NCBI GenBank assembly: GCA_963580455.1 | Contig: OY756958.1 | Span: 1,872,501 to 1,936,500 of the forward strand | DNA length: 64,000 bases | Source of the DNA: Euonymus europaeus | Lineage: Eukaryota > Streptophyta > Magnoliopsida > Celastrales > Celastraceae | Reading direction: 5' to 3' | Shown: in pieces, positions 25,375 through 36,490 of the stretch | Numbering within the stretch: position 1 is the stretch's first letter | How the letters are laid out: the number at the start of each line of letters is the position of its first letter | The notes under the pieces: model-generated | What the model saw: the letters and a program-made list of their open reading frames with translations, nothing else | Databases searched by the model: none | Told to the model about the DNA's origin: nothing | Program-made: the position numbers and the translations under genes

Positions 25375-26560
25375 GAGCATGTACAATAATAATAATATTG
25401 AATAATATACGAAAATGTGTTTTTTCCCTTCTTTTATTATATCCGTAACTCTATTGAAAAATATGTTTTGGTGATGTGGATGAGTATGTGGTGTACTTTT
25501 ATTAGAGAATTAATGAGAGAATGAAAAAATAGAGGTGATGTGGATAAGTATGTAGGGGCGGCCCTGGGCAGGGGCGAGAGGGGCGGCCGCCCAGGGACCC
25601 CAAATAATTTTATTTTAGCACTAATATGTTATAATATATGTATATATTTTATTTTGTCCAACCAATGTCACATATTTCTCTCATGGCATAGTGGTGAAGT
25701 AGATTATCCAATGAAAGAAGGACAAATGTTCGATTCTTTACAAAAGCAGGCTTCTTTCTCCTTTATTTTTTTAGATTAGATTTTTTTATCATAAAATTGG
25801 GCCCCTCAAGCCCAATTTTCAATCCAAGACTCTTTTGGACCCAATTTCCAATCCAAGACTCTTTTACCTACAAGACCCTATGTCTTCCTCAAGAGAATTT
25901 GTTTTGCTTTTCATTTTCTAAAGGGAAAAATAAGTTATGATTTGAAAAATTGTAACTTTTCAATATATATATATATATATATGACTTCATAAATTCCTTT
26001 GTCATTAACATACATAGAAATATACTTGGTTTTATCGTGATATTGAATTGTATTGTCTTTGTAAATCATAATACTAGATTGTTTCAAGTAATTTGGAGTC
26101 AAAGCGGCTAGTTGTAATCAATTTAATGTCATATTGAGATAGTCTTATACATGACTCGTATTTATACAGATAATGTCTTTTCGGCTTAAAAATTAGATAA
26201 TTTTTCAGTAAATACCATTAAAAAAATCGGGGGCGCTGCCCCCGAACCCCCACCACTCAACCGTCCCCCCTCAAGTGTTCCCGGCTCCATCATCACTTAA
26301 TAGGGCCCCCTTTCGTAGAGTTCGCCCATGGCTCCCAAAATTTCAGGAACGCCACTGTGAGTATGTGATGTACTTTTCTTGGAGGGTAAATGAGAGAATG
26401 AAAAAGTAACGGTTTTGTTAATGGAGAAATGAGAAAATGTATAGATATTTATGTTTTAATTATTTGACTGTATTGACATACGCATTTTATTGATATAGAT
26501 TAATATGTCGCTTAACTTTTTATATAATAGAGGTGAGACATATATTGAGGGAATAAAAAA
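25375..26560 (+). mobile_element. MITE-like element, copy A, interrupted by a hAT element
   Basis: Starts after TAA (25372-25374) with GAGCATGTACAATAAT, like the ends of the other three copies in this window (39130-39511, 54952-55330, 60873-61259). The body carries the shared themes GTGTTTTGGTGATGTGGATG and GAGAGAATGAAAAA. The right end is not well defined. A hAT element at 25553-26357 splits it. Confidence 0.5.
25553..26357. mobile_element. Non-autonomous hAT transposon
   Basis: 805 bp bounded by imperfect inverted ends TAGGGGCGGCCCTG and CAGGAACGCCACTG and flanked by 8-bp duplications TAAGTATG (25545-25552) and TGAGTATG (26358-26365), seven of eight identical. Eight-bp duplications and GC-rich ends of this kind are typical of plant hAT elements. 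There is no transposase frame, so it depends on a partner elsewhere. Confidence 0.72.
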
Positions 26561-28724
26561 TTTAGAGAGTGTATCTAAGACCTGAGTTTAGCTCTATATA
26601 AAATGTTTATAAAAAACATATATAAAATGTCTACGAGGCCTATACCATATGTACTTGTGCGTGCATGGGCCGTAAGACTCGAGTTTAGGCCTATATAAGA
26701 CATCTATGGGACCTATACCGTATGTACATACTACATAGGGTAAATTCGTATCGTGGTGTATTGGAAAGGGAGGTGAAAAAAAATCATATATGCACACTGA
26801 GCGAAATGCTACGATTGATTATTAGTCATCATGTGGATGTATAATTGAGTTCTGTTATTTGTCCTGAATTGATTCTCTGATACCCACCGCAAAATACTTG
26901 AATGTGACAAGCAAGAGTACAAGATTCATGTAGAAACCATGTGAAAGGAGAACTGGCAAAGGCAGAAATTTAAGGGCTACAAATTGGTCTTCCAACTTAT
27001 AATTTGGTTATTGTCCTTCAGCTCCCAGAAAGACTAGTACAATCATAATGTTGATGCCACGTATGCCTTGGGTTCTTCACACAGCTGCGTAGCTGTGTGT
27101 ATGTTAAAGAAACTTTCTTTATAGAAATGTACGTTCAACCCCGAGCCCAGTTGTGTGGACTTGTAGCTCGAGGCAAGACTAGCCCGTCAGCTAGGCCCAT
27201 AACCCTTGTGACCATTATCAGCCTGCCCAGTCCAAGTTCAGAGTTGGGCCGTATGACATGAGCAGTTGACCGCAAAACGGATGGTTCCGTGGCTGAGGGT
27301 GACAAGATGGCTCTCCCCAGAACCATACTGCGGACAAGTTGATTGATTTATGGTAAATATACGGATGACTTTACTTTTGGTCCTTCTTCTTTCACCTGAT
27401 TATCTCTATTTGTATTTTTATATGATCTTTGACCTAGATTTTGCAGTCAAAAAGGGTAATTTAATGGGATGCCTTTTTAACCTTGTGATCAAGAATCTTG
27501 TGATTCAGGGAGGAAATTCTGAAGGGCTCGATGCAGCTGAAGAGTGGACATCAAGAGGGAAGTTTCATGGTCAAGCTCGGTACATGGTTTTCTGGCTTGA
27601 AATTTGGTTTCATCAATACCTACCTTTTACTTGTATATTATATATTATGCACTTGTGCTGATGAATTAATTTTTAATCTTGATTTATCAGCCCACAGCAC
27701 GAGGCTTTTATGCTTGGAACTTAAAAAAACTAGAGACAAGACAAGTTTTTGATGGGGTAATTTCCGAGTTAATCTAAAGTTTTTCAACCAAGAAAAGTGA
27801 TTATGTAATATTTTAATGAGCTTGTGACCCTATTATTAATAATACGTGTTTTCGCCATAATTCTAAGACAGTTTTTTTTTTTTGTTGAGAAAGAGCACTT
27901 GTAAATGATAATTTTTTTGCGGGGTGTGAAACAAACTATATTAAAAATCGCAAGTCGTGTAAATTAAATTGATATAATGATGTAAATTTATTGATTTTAT
28001 TTTTTGTATGATAAAATGGGACTAGCATGATTTTGGTATAACGTGCTAAATTATCATTGTCCTAAAATGAAGTGAGATTCAATATGATCACACCAATTGG
28101 GCTAACAAAAATGGATGAACAAATTGTAATTATTGTATCTAATTATTTATTCACATCTCAAGTCTCAACAATTTCTATTTTATTTATTATCGTGTCCATA
28201 ATGGAAAATGGAAGCCAGTTCTTGGGATCTTTTTAATATTTTATTCTGTTCCTTGTGCTTGTACTGATCGTTATGATGCCCTAGACTGTTCTGTTCCGAT
28301 ATTCGTTTTACATTAATTTTTGGATTATAAATATAATTTTTATTTTTTCCAGAGTTTTCTTAATAATAATTTATGTGGCCATTAAGAAAATACTAAAGCT
28401 CTACATCAAGAACACACGTGGCATGTGTCCTGTGTCAGACAAAGTCAACTGACTCCATCGCATTATTGACTAGAAGCCCTGTAAGTATTAAACTCCAATA
28501 AAAAGTTCCTGTGCCTCTTGTCCTCCGTACATCCAAAAGCCATCACGGATGACCGTCAGATATCAGCGATCACAGATTAAATTATCAATCCGAAGGTTGC
28601 AAACAATTCAACAACAGCACCGTAATCCACACAAAATAATATCCTTCGGGCATATGGTCCCGGTTTTTCTCTCTTCTGCCTCTGAAAACAAGCATAACAC
28701 AGAGGGCAAAGGAGAGCCAGAGTT
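26561..28724. other. Intergenic; hairpin and decayed repeats
   Basis: An imperfect tandem repeat of about 90 bp lies near 26580-26730. A perfect 9-bp hairpin CACACAGCT-GCGT-AGCTGTGTG occupies 27078-27099. A possible orphan exon pair is listed separately. The last 350 bp, CT- and A-rich, probably include the promoter of the USP gene (ACACACGTGGCAT near 28412 is a G-box-like site). Confidence 0.35.
27509..27724 (+). other. Possible orphan 3' exon pair of an unrecognised gene
   Basis: An AG-flanked stretch 27509-27579 reads openly (starts GGNSEGLDAAEEW) to a GTACAT donor; a second AG at 27690 allows in-phase continuation for 11 codons to TAA at 27722. I recognise no family and see no upstream exons, so this may be a captured or decayed gene fragment, or chance. 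Confidence 0.18.
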
Positions 28725-30160
28725 ATGGAGGGGGAGAGAAAAGTGGGTGTGGCGGTGGATTTCTCGTCGTGTAGCATAAAAGCACTAAAATGGGCAGTGG
28801 ACAACATCGTCCGGGACGGGGATCACCTTATCCTCGTAACCATACGTCCCGAGGGGTACTACGAGACAGGAGAGATCCAGCTCTGGGAGGCCACCGGTTC
28901 CCGTAATATTTTTCTCTCTTTGCCTTTTTCTGTTTGCTTTCCCGGGAATTATTTGACACTAATTTATGTCATGATCTGGATTATATGAAATGATAGAGAG
29001 TCAACTAAATGTTGTTATTTCATTCTACCGTCGATGGAGTATGTACTTGATTGATTGTGTAGATCTTGAAGAAATCTTTTATGGATGCTGTCATAGAGAA
29101 CCCTCATAATGATAATTATTCTTGCTGGAAAAAATTTAAGCTCAAGTTCTGCTTATGATTTCCCTTTCAGTGAGTGATGGAATTTTTGTTAATTACACTG
29201 TTAATGAATTGGTTCTTCTGTATGGTTAATCATGTAGCAGACACCAGATGCATAAGATTAAGGCTTCTTGTCGTTACTTTTTGTTTGTCAAGAAATTTTG
29301 CTTCTAAATTAGCCATATACAACTTCTTGTTGTTAACTTTTGTGTCTAATTACCAACATGAAGCTTTGATCCCACTTAGTGAGTTATCCGATCTCTCGGT
29401 AATGAAGAAATACGGGCTGAAGCCAGACGCTGAGACACTGGATGTGCTTAATACGGTTGCATCGCGGAAAGATGTATGTATATGTTTTCTTCAAATCCAT
29501 TAGTGAGACCTCTGTTTTTACGTCATTGTATTCTAATTATCAGTTTGAGAAATTTGAATAGATTGTGGTAGTCATGAAGATATTCTGGGGTGATGCCCGT
29601 GAAAAGCTATGTGAGGCAATTGACAAAATCCCTCTTAGCTGCCTTGTTATTGGAAACAGAGGGCTTGGGAAGATTAAGAGGTAAAATCCCATTGATCCTG
29701 CCGTTTGATCTGAAGCTCTTTTTCCAGCTTCATGTTGCTGAATCATTTTCATGTTGATTTATTTTGCAAAGTATTTCTTTTCTTTTTGGATATTATATGG
29801 TTTAAATTAAAATGGGTACCTTTGTTGGGAAGTTCATATTGACTGATTCTGTGCATTGATAATCATGTTTTGCGCTCAACACACTCGTGTAATAATCCTC
29901 TGTTTAAAACTGGACTTCACTGTCACACGGTGAAGATTACTGAAAACATAGGCGTCAAGCTGGCTGCTATAGCAAAGCTGTAGCCTAAAGTAGAGTGTTA
30001 AGTCTCTAGATGGCAAGAAATCCTTGAAGCCACTGTTAATTGAGTATTGATTTCCTTCTTGTTTGCATTTTGTAGGGCCATAATGGGCAGTGTAAGCAAC
30101 TATGTGGTAAATACTGCCTCCTGTCCTGTTACGGTGGTGAAGAATGTAGACCATGAGTAA
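28725..30160 (+). CDS. Universal stress protein (USP) domain protein
   Basis: Four exons (28725-28902, 29364-29473, 29562-29680, 30076-30160) give 163 residues, the usual size of single-domain plant USPs, with all phases fitting. The N-terminus VGVAVDFSSCSIKALKWAV is the first strand and helix of the Usp fold. The ATP-binding signature G-2X-G-9X-G-S is complete: GNRGLG near residue 130, then GS before the last strand, across the last splice junction. USPs of this kind are small cytosolic nucleotide-binding proteins induced by stress; a specific role cannot be inferred. The ends of exon 1 (TGS) and exon 2 (PLIPLSE) match the common arrangement of this subfamily. Confidence 0.92.
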
Positions 30161-31227
30161 GTGGAACAATGTTCTCACGGAGCTGGCTTTGTTCACCTGC
30201 CACAGTCCTACTTTGCTCGTGATCTACAACTGAAATTGAAACGAATAAATGTATTTTCTTTTGAGACGATTGAATGTATTTTCTTTTGGGTTGTGCTGAA
30301 ACCGGATATGTTGATGAATGTGTACTGGTCCATGTTAATATGCAGTTACCATATGAGGTGAACTGGTTGCCTATAAAAGTAGTGTTGTGTTCTTTATCCT
30401 GTATCTGTACTTATTATGCACCGACGAGTTGCCTTGAAATGTTATTTTAGAGTTTGCAAAGTTACTTTATAGAGATTTCAGAAGCAGAAAGTCTAAGCAA
30501 AATCTTGCATTTGAGATTGGGAGGAGAGATCATAAATTGCAGCTTAAGGATTTCCTATTGAAAGCCATGATGAGCCTGAAAACTATGCTATTCAGCATGG
30601 ATAATCTCTCATTGGGAGTATTTGAAGAGGAGTGAATTGTGAATTTGCTGTTAAAAGAGAACATTGTGTTCCACACTACGACCTATATTGAAATGAATAC
30701 ACTACGACTTGCCCTCGAGGTATACACCCTTGTGTTGACGGTGCTCCCATGAAGACACTGGTTCGATTGCTGACTCTGCAGTGCACATCCTGTGACGCCT
30801 TAATGGCTAAGGACACAGCTGACTTAGGCAGGCTATTTGGGTCTGTAACACACTACGACCTACAAAAGCGCTTAGTTTCTATGATTTTCATATCGGTGCT
30901 AAAGAACCCAGATCCAAGAATTCCGCAATCATTTAGAACAAGAAATGGATGAAAAATTAAGACCATAACCATCCTCCGCGATTTAATGACAAAACAACAA
31001 ATAAACAATGGTTAGCCTTTCCTCATGGAATGTTGAATGTATAAACCAACAATTTCTCTTGGTCTTCCTATACTATATTCATCGAAACAACTATTTTCTT
31101 TATTTTTTTAGAAAAAACCTATCTTCTTTATTTAGCAGCTACAAACTAAACAAGACCTCTCTCTCGGCTTTCCCCCATAACAAATCTTCTTTTCACCTTC
31201 TGATCATTTCCTCGAGAGAAGAAAAAA
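30161..31227. other. Intergenic between USP and PMEI genes
   Basis: USP 3' UTR followed by unremarkable sequence. A GC-richer patch at 30700-30900 carries repeats of CACTACGACCT; it may be a repeat fragment. No gene seen. Confidence 0.4.
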
Positions 31228-32031
31228 ATGGAGACCAAGAACAATCAGAAACTGTTTGTCTTCTCATGCTTCACTCTCTCGCTCATTATTTCCATCCACG
31301 GCATTTGCGTGCCTCGGAAATCTGAAGTCAGTACTCCTTCTCAGCCATCACAAACTCCTCCACCAATGCAGCTTCTTTCATCCTCTCAGGCTCAGCCAAC
31401 AAAGAGTACGCCTTCAGCTCCAACGAAAGATCCTCTACAGTCCAAAACGACCGCAGATTCAGCAACAGAGCCATCAACCACTCCGGAGAAGTCTCCACTG
31501 GAGGCTACGCCTTCTGTACCTCATTTTCCTATACTAGGAATGCTAAAAGGAAACCCATCTGATGGTCTGTCAGCAAACGTTGATCCTCTCATAAAGAAAC
31601 TCTGCGCATCCACCGATTACTCGTCTCTCTGTGTGTCATCCATAGCACAATTGCTATCTGGTGCGAAGGAGGCGACTGCTGATGCCATTGCTGTGCTTGA
31701 ATTGGTCATAAAGGCAGCCTCTGAACACACCAAGTTAGCCATTGCTCAGGCTGAAAAGCTACTCGCTGCACCCAATACCCCTGCTAAGGTCGTAGCTATG
31801 ATTAAAGACTGTAAGGATAACTATGATGATGCTTTGGATAATTACCAGAGTGCTTTGAATGCGATCCCAGCTCGTGATATTGGCACCATTAATAGTATGC
31901 TTAGTGCAGCATTGACAGCTTATACAACTTGTGACGATGGGTTTGAAGGTTTGAAATCTCCAGTCTCTGAAATTGATAGCTTGCTTAGTAAAATGGCTAG
32001 CAACACCCTTGCCATAGCTTCCTTGGTGTGA
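31228..32031 (+). CDS. Secreted PMEI-domain protein (pectin methylesterase/invertase inhibitor family)
   Basis: Single exon, 267 residues. Residues 1-27 are a signal peptide (hydrophobic core FVFSCFTLSLIISIHGI). Residues 30-95 are a Pro/Ser/Thr-rich linker, longer than in most inhibitors and likely to be O-glycosylated in the wall. Residues about 118-262 are the PMEI four-helix bundle with its four conserved cysteines at 126, 135, 195 and 235, which form the hairpin and bundle disulfides. Members bind pectin methylesterase or invertase in the cell wall; which target applies cannot be told from sequence. The start is the first ATG after an A-rich leader. Confidence 0.9.
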   Translation: METKNNQKLFVFSCFTLSLIISIHGICVPRKSEVSTPSQPSQTPPPMQLLSSSQAQPTKSTPSAPTKDPLQSKTTADSATEPSTTPEKSPLEATPSVPHFPILGMLKGNPSDGLSANVDPLIKKLCASTDYSSLCVSSIAQLLSGAKEATADAIAVLELVIKAASEHTKLAIAQAEKLLAAPNTPAKVVAMIKDCKDNYDDALDNYQSALNAIPARDIGTINSMLSAALTAYTTCDDGFEGLKSPVSEIDSLLSKMASNTLAIASLV

Positions 32032-33951
32032 AGATGAGTTTTTGTTTTTGGGTTTCAAGAGTATTTGATCCTGAATGTCATTTGAGTTTGCACATTTATA
32101 AGTATGTAACATAAATATGGAAAAAAGGAGATCAATCTTGTAGTAATAAATAAAGCTTTATTGTGTGGAGACTATTTTTAAGAATTGAACAGGCTACTTG
32201 CAATTCTATTAATATGTTATATATTCACTTGTATGAGTTTATATTATGATTTTATCAAATAATTTTTTTCCCCGAGTTCTTGTTACTGGGTTTTGATGTG
32301 CCATTCATATGAAAAAGGCAATTTTTTGCATCTTCAATTGGAAATAGGAAAATAGAAGGTAAAAAAGGCTAATCCATCAAGGGTGAGATATACCTATTCG
32401 GGTTAACAGTCATGCACAAATACATCAAAAAATATAAACTCAAAAAGGTTAAAGATGGAATTTTAAAAATAGAAGGTCTTAATAGTAATTTTCTCGAGAA
32501 AGGTCAAAGAACGGAAGACGATTATGGGCCAGCTGATCTGCGTGTATAATCGCTTTTTGGAAGATAAGCGAAAAATGAAAAATAGCAAAAGAAAAAAAAA
32601 AGAGAAGAAAATATGAAGAAGATAATGAGTCTCAGGTCTGAGCGTCCTTCCCCCAAACCAGTCTCAGAATATCTGAACTCACTCTGTTACGCTAACCCTA
32701 ACCATCCTCTTTTACCAGAGAAGAGAACGTAAAAGAGAAAGAAAAAGAGCTGGCCAAAGCTTCGACGCAACTTGCTTCTTTCTATGGTGACTTAGGGTTT
32801 GTGTTACTTTCTCTTGCAATGTAAGCATCTTGATAACTTTTTCTGCTTGCTTTGTTTTGTCTGAAATGTTGCCTGTTTCAGAGAGAGATATATTGTTATA
32901 ATTTTTGGGAAAAATGTGGTCGCTTTTTTGTGGAACAATCTGAGAAAAGGACACATCTTTCCTTGTTTGGTGATACAATATAATATTACTTTCTACTGTA
33001 ACTATTAAAAGCATTATAGTGATTTTTATGGTTCAATATTTAAGTGTTTGAAGACATTAATGTTTGGTTGCTTTCTGTTTGGTTGCTGAGAAGATAGAGG
33101 TAAAGAAGGGGATGGTTTTTTTGATCTCGTAATCAGTTTTATGAGAAATTAAACCACAGGGATCAAGATAGTGGGTTGGTTTTATCATTAGCATAATGCT
33201 TATCCTCTTTGTGTAAATTTATATTGATGGGTCTTTGCATTGGTTTAATTTAATCAATGGAGCTTTGGGTGTAACTGTGTAAGTAACCTTGTAATAGCAG
33301 TCAGTGCCTGTTAGTTTGTCATTTCTGTTTCTTTTGTTCTTGGATTTTGTTTCTATCCAAGATTCTTGGCATTTATTTGATGAGCTACTTTGTTTAGTGC
33401 TATGCCATTAGGCGATGGGGAAATTCTGCTCTTTCAATGAATTGGATTTATTATCCGGTGTTTTTTTCCCAACATTTCATCCAGTGCTCTTGCTTAAAGT
33501 GTTTGTTGGTGGTTTGATGTACTTGCTCATAAGTGTTCTTTCCTAATGGCTTTGTGTAGATGAATTGATTTTCCTACATTCCAATTATTATAGCTGTTAG
33601 TTTTGTTGTTTGTACTTCTGGTCTTTATTAACATCATCATCTCCGCTATCCAATAAACTGAATCTTACACTTGATTCTAAAAAAAGGTAAACAACACCCA
33701 TGCATAAGACTGTAAGTGGCACCCTCGCAACTCTACCACTGGCCACGTGTTTTTCTGCAGATAAAATTAATCTTACACTTGCTTGTACATGATAAAATTA
33801 ACCGTTGAATTATAGCGGAGGCTTTTGGTAGTTAGAGGTTTTAAATACGTAATATCAGTCTTTCATGTCATTACAGTTTGGTAGGCTTTTAACCCATTTG
33901 GTTTTGAGCAGCAGCAGTGCAGCCACAAGCACAATTAAATTCTAATTGCTT
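32032..33951. other. Intergenic plus 5' leader (with intron) of the INO80-subunit gene
   Basis: A telo-box-like AACCCTAACC occurs near 32693, common in promoters of plant housekeeping genes. A long 5' UTR intron is likely, from a GTAAGC near 32820 to an AG shortly before the start codon at 33952; its sequence is T-rich. No separate gene seen. Confidence 0.4.
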
Positions 33952-36239
33952 ATGGAAATCTTTGACGGCTCCGGGTTTGCTGGATCTGACTCTAATGCAA
34001 GGAAGAAGAGGAGTAACGGGTTTCGCCGTCCTCGCAGTGACTCACAGTCGTTGATGCAGAGCCATAATTTTATGTCCCTGCCCACACAACATTTAGTAAG
34101 AGGAACCAATGAGGTTGGCTCTGATGGACTAGGAAGTGATAATAAGTTGAAGAAGCTCAAGCTCAAGCTCGGTGGTGTTACTCATACGATTCATGCTACA
34201 TCTGCAGCAGATCATGCCTCTGGAGGATGCAGCTTTGGTGAATCTCCACGCCAACGGCTGTCATTTCGCCAGGTATCTTACACTGATTCTTGTTGCCTGT
34301 TAGCAATTGCTTATAGGAACTGTTAAATCCTACTTGGATGAGATTTGTTGTTATGCCCCCAACCTTTTTTCCTGCCCTATGTTGTGTTCATGGAATAAGG
34401 TATTTCGGCAACTAGTCTGAATGGCAAGAAGCATCATTGAGGGTTTCTTGTCCAATGTACAGGATTGTTTTTCCCCACTGCATGCGGGCTTCTATTTACC
34501 ATTTAATTGCTATCAATTTTCATCAATATTTTTACATTTCTAATTTTTCCTTCAATCAGTGTCATTATCCTCTGTTTCCTCAAGATAGATTGTGCACTGC
34601 TTAGTCCTTGCACAATTTTATGTTGTTGATTTTCTCATGTAAAGTTACTATTATACTGGATTATGCGAAACCTTCTCATAGAAACATGTCGGTGCAGGAC
34701 AACAGAGATAGCGGTTGTTTCTATCCTACTTGTGGTGGGAAAGACTTGAGAAATCAATCAAAAGATTTCTCTGGAACAGTTTCTAGTTCTGGAAGTTTTT
34801 CAAGGGGTAAGGCTTCAAGTGTTCCTGTGAATGCAGCAAACAGTAACGAGTCAGTTCGCAAGAGTAAGCGGATTCCTAAGAAACGTGTCCTGGATATAGG
34901 ATTTGATGACGATGAAGATGAGGAGATGCAGTATCTTGGGAAATTCAATTCTTCAAAGGTTGTTGCAGATCAGGGGTACAAGGAGGATGAAAGGAGGGAG
35001 AGAAAATGGAGGACATTGAAGATTACAACCGGTAGCCGAATGGATGATGAAAAAATTTCTAACACTAAAGAAAATATGAGATCGCGAAACAGTGGGAGAG
35101 ATGATGGAAAGAAGTCAAGACCAGATAAAGTGTATGAGGATCAAGATTACTTTGAAGAAGAAGAACCTATATCAGGCGATGAACCTGAATCTGAAATGAA
35201 GCAAGAAAGGGTATCGCTTGATTTATATGTAGGAGGAAGAAATGAATTGATTCCCACTACTCGCAAACAAGCCCTTTTGTCTGGAAAAGATGTTTTATCT
35301 GGCGGGATTGAGTTTCCAAATGGTTTAACTTCCGCCCCACCTAAAAGTGAGCATTTCTTCCGTGTATAATTTTTTCCCATCGTTTAATAAGTATTATTTA
35401 AAATCTAATGCCGTAAAGATTCTTGTTTGACTAGAGTGTACTAATTCGTTGTTGCTTAGTATCTATGGATATCAAATAAACTTTTTTTTTCCTTCTTCCA
35501 TTGATGGTTGATTTGAGTACAGAACAAATGGAGAAGCTTACTGAAGTGGAGCAACAACTGAAGAAAGTGGAGGCTGCACAGAAACGTAGAAGGCAATCAG
35601 AGAAGGCTGCTCGGGAAGCTGAGGTCTGTCCACTAATGTTTGTTTTTTTTTAAAATTTTATAAATACATTGCAGTCCATTTCAAAGCTGTCTAACTAATC
35701 TCGTACAGGCTGAGGTGATCAGAAAAATTCTGGGTCAAGATTCTGGAAGGAAGAAGAAGGAAGAAAAGAAAAGGCAACAAGATGAATCCGCACAGGTTAT
35801 TATTTGAAAGTTCTTGCTCTCTTTGTTGGGCCACATTTTGTTTTCACAGCATTCTAATTCAGTGTCCATGTAACTCAATACAGGAGAGGGGTGCCAAAGC
35901 AAACACACTTTCTTCGAGCACTGTTAGATGGATCAACAGTCCCAATGGTACTGTCGTCATATTCTCTGATGATATTGGTCTACCAAATATATTCAATTCA
36001 GCACCTTGCAGGTACAGGTTTACTTTTTTCTTACGAACCCAGTATTACCGTGATTCTTCCTCTGGTTTTTTTGACTTCTGCTTGTTAGTTTTAATATGGT
36101 TTTTTGTTTTCCCTTTGTCAGTTATCCTCCACCAAGGGAAAAATGTGCTGGGCCAAGTTGTACAAATGCATACAAGTACCGGGATTCTAAGTCTAACCTT
36201 CCTTTGTGTAGTCTCCAATGTTACAAGGCGATTTCATGA
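33952..36239 (+). CDS. IES2-like: INO80 chromatin-remodelling complex subunit B (IES2/PAPA-1 family)
   Basis: Six exons (33952-34272, 34698-35346, 35523-35623, 35709-35795, 35884-36011, 36122-36239) give 467 residues with fitting phases. The first half is Ser/Arg/Lys-rich and low in complexity, including an acidic DIGFDDDEDEEMQYL segment. The PAPA-1 region begins around DLYVGGRNELIPTTRKQALL and runs through the Lys/Arg/Glu-rich helix (EQMEKL-type to KKKEEKKRQQ). The C-terminus is a HIT-type zinc finger with Cys pairs CAGPSC and CSLQC. IES2 binds the Rvb helicase ring in the INO80 nucleosome remodeller in yeast; nuclear localisation and the same role are inferred. It is tail to tail with the UBC32-like gene, 251 bp apart. 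Confidence 0.9.
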
Positions 36240-36490
36240 GAAGATGCCAGCTTTGATTGCATGCTAATATGATCATTTCTTCTTTTGTAGCCAATATACT
36301 AAATGATTTTGTTGAAAGTCGGCTTCAAATTGTACTCAGAAAGGGGATTTTCTGACTATTAATTTGGCACAACATGATTGAAATTGAAAAACGTAACAAT
36401 TACAAGTTTTGATAAATTATGGTAATTTTTCCCTTCCACAAATTGTATTGCATGGCATTATAACAGAAAAGCTTGCATAAATCATATCAT

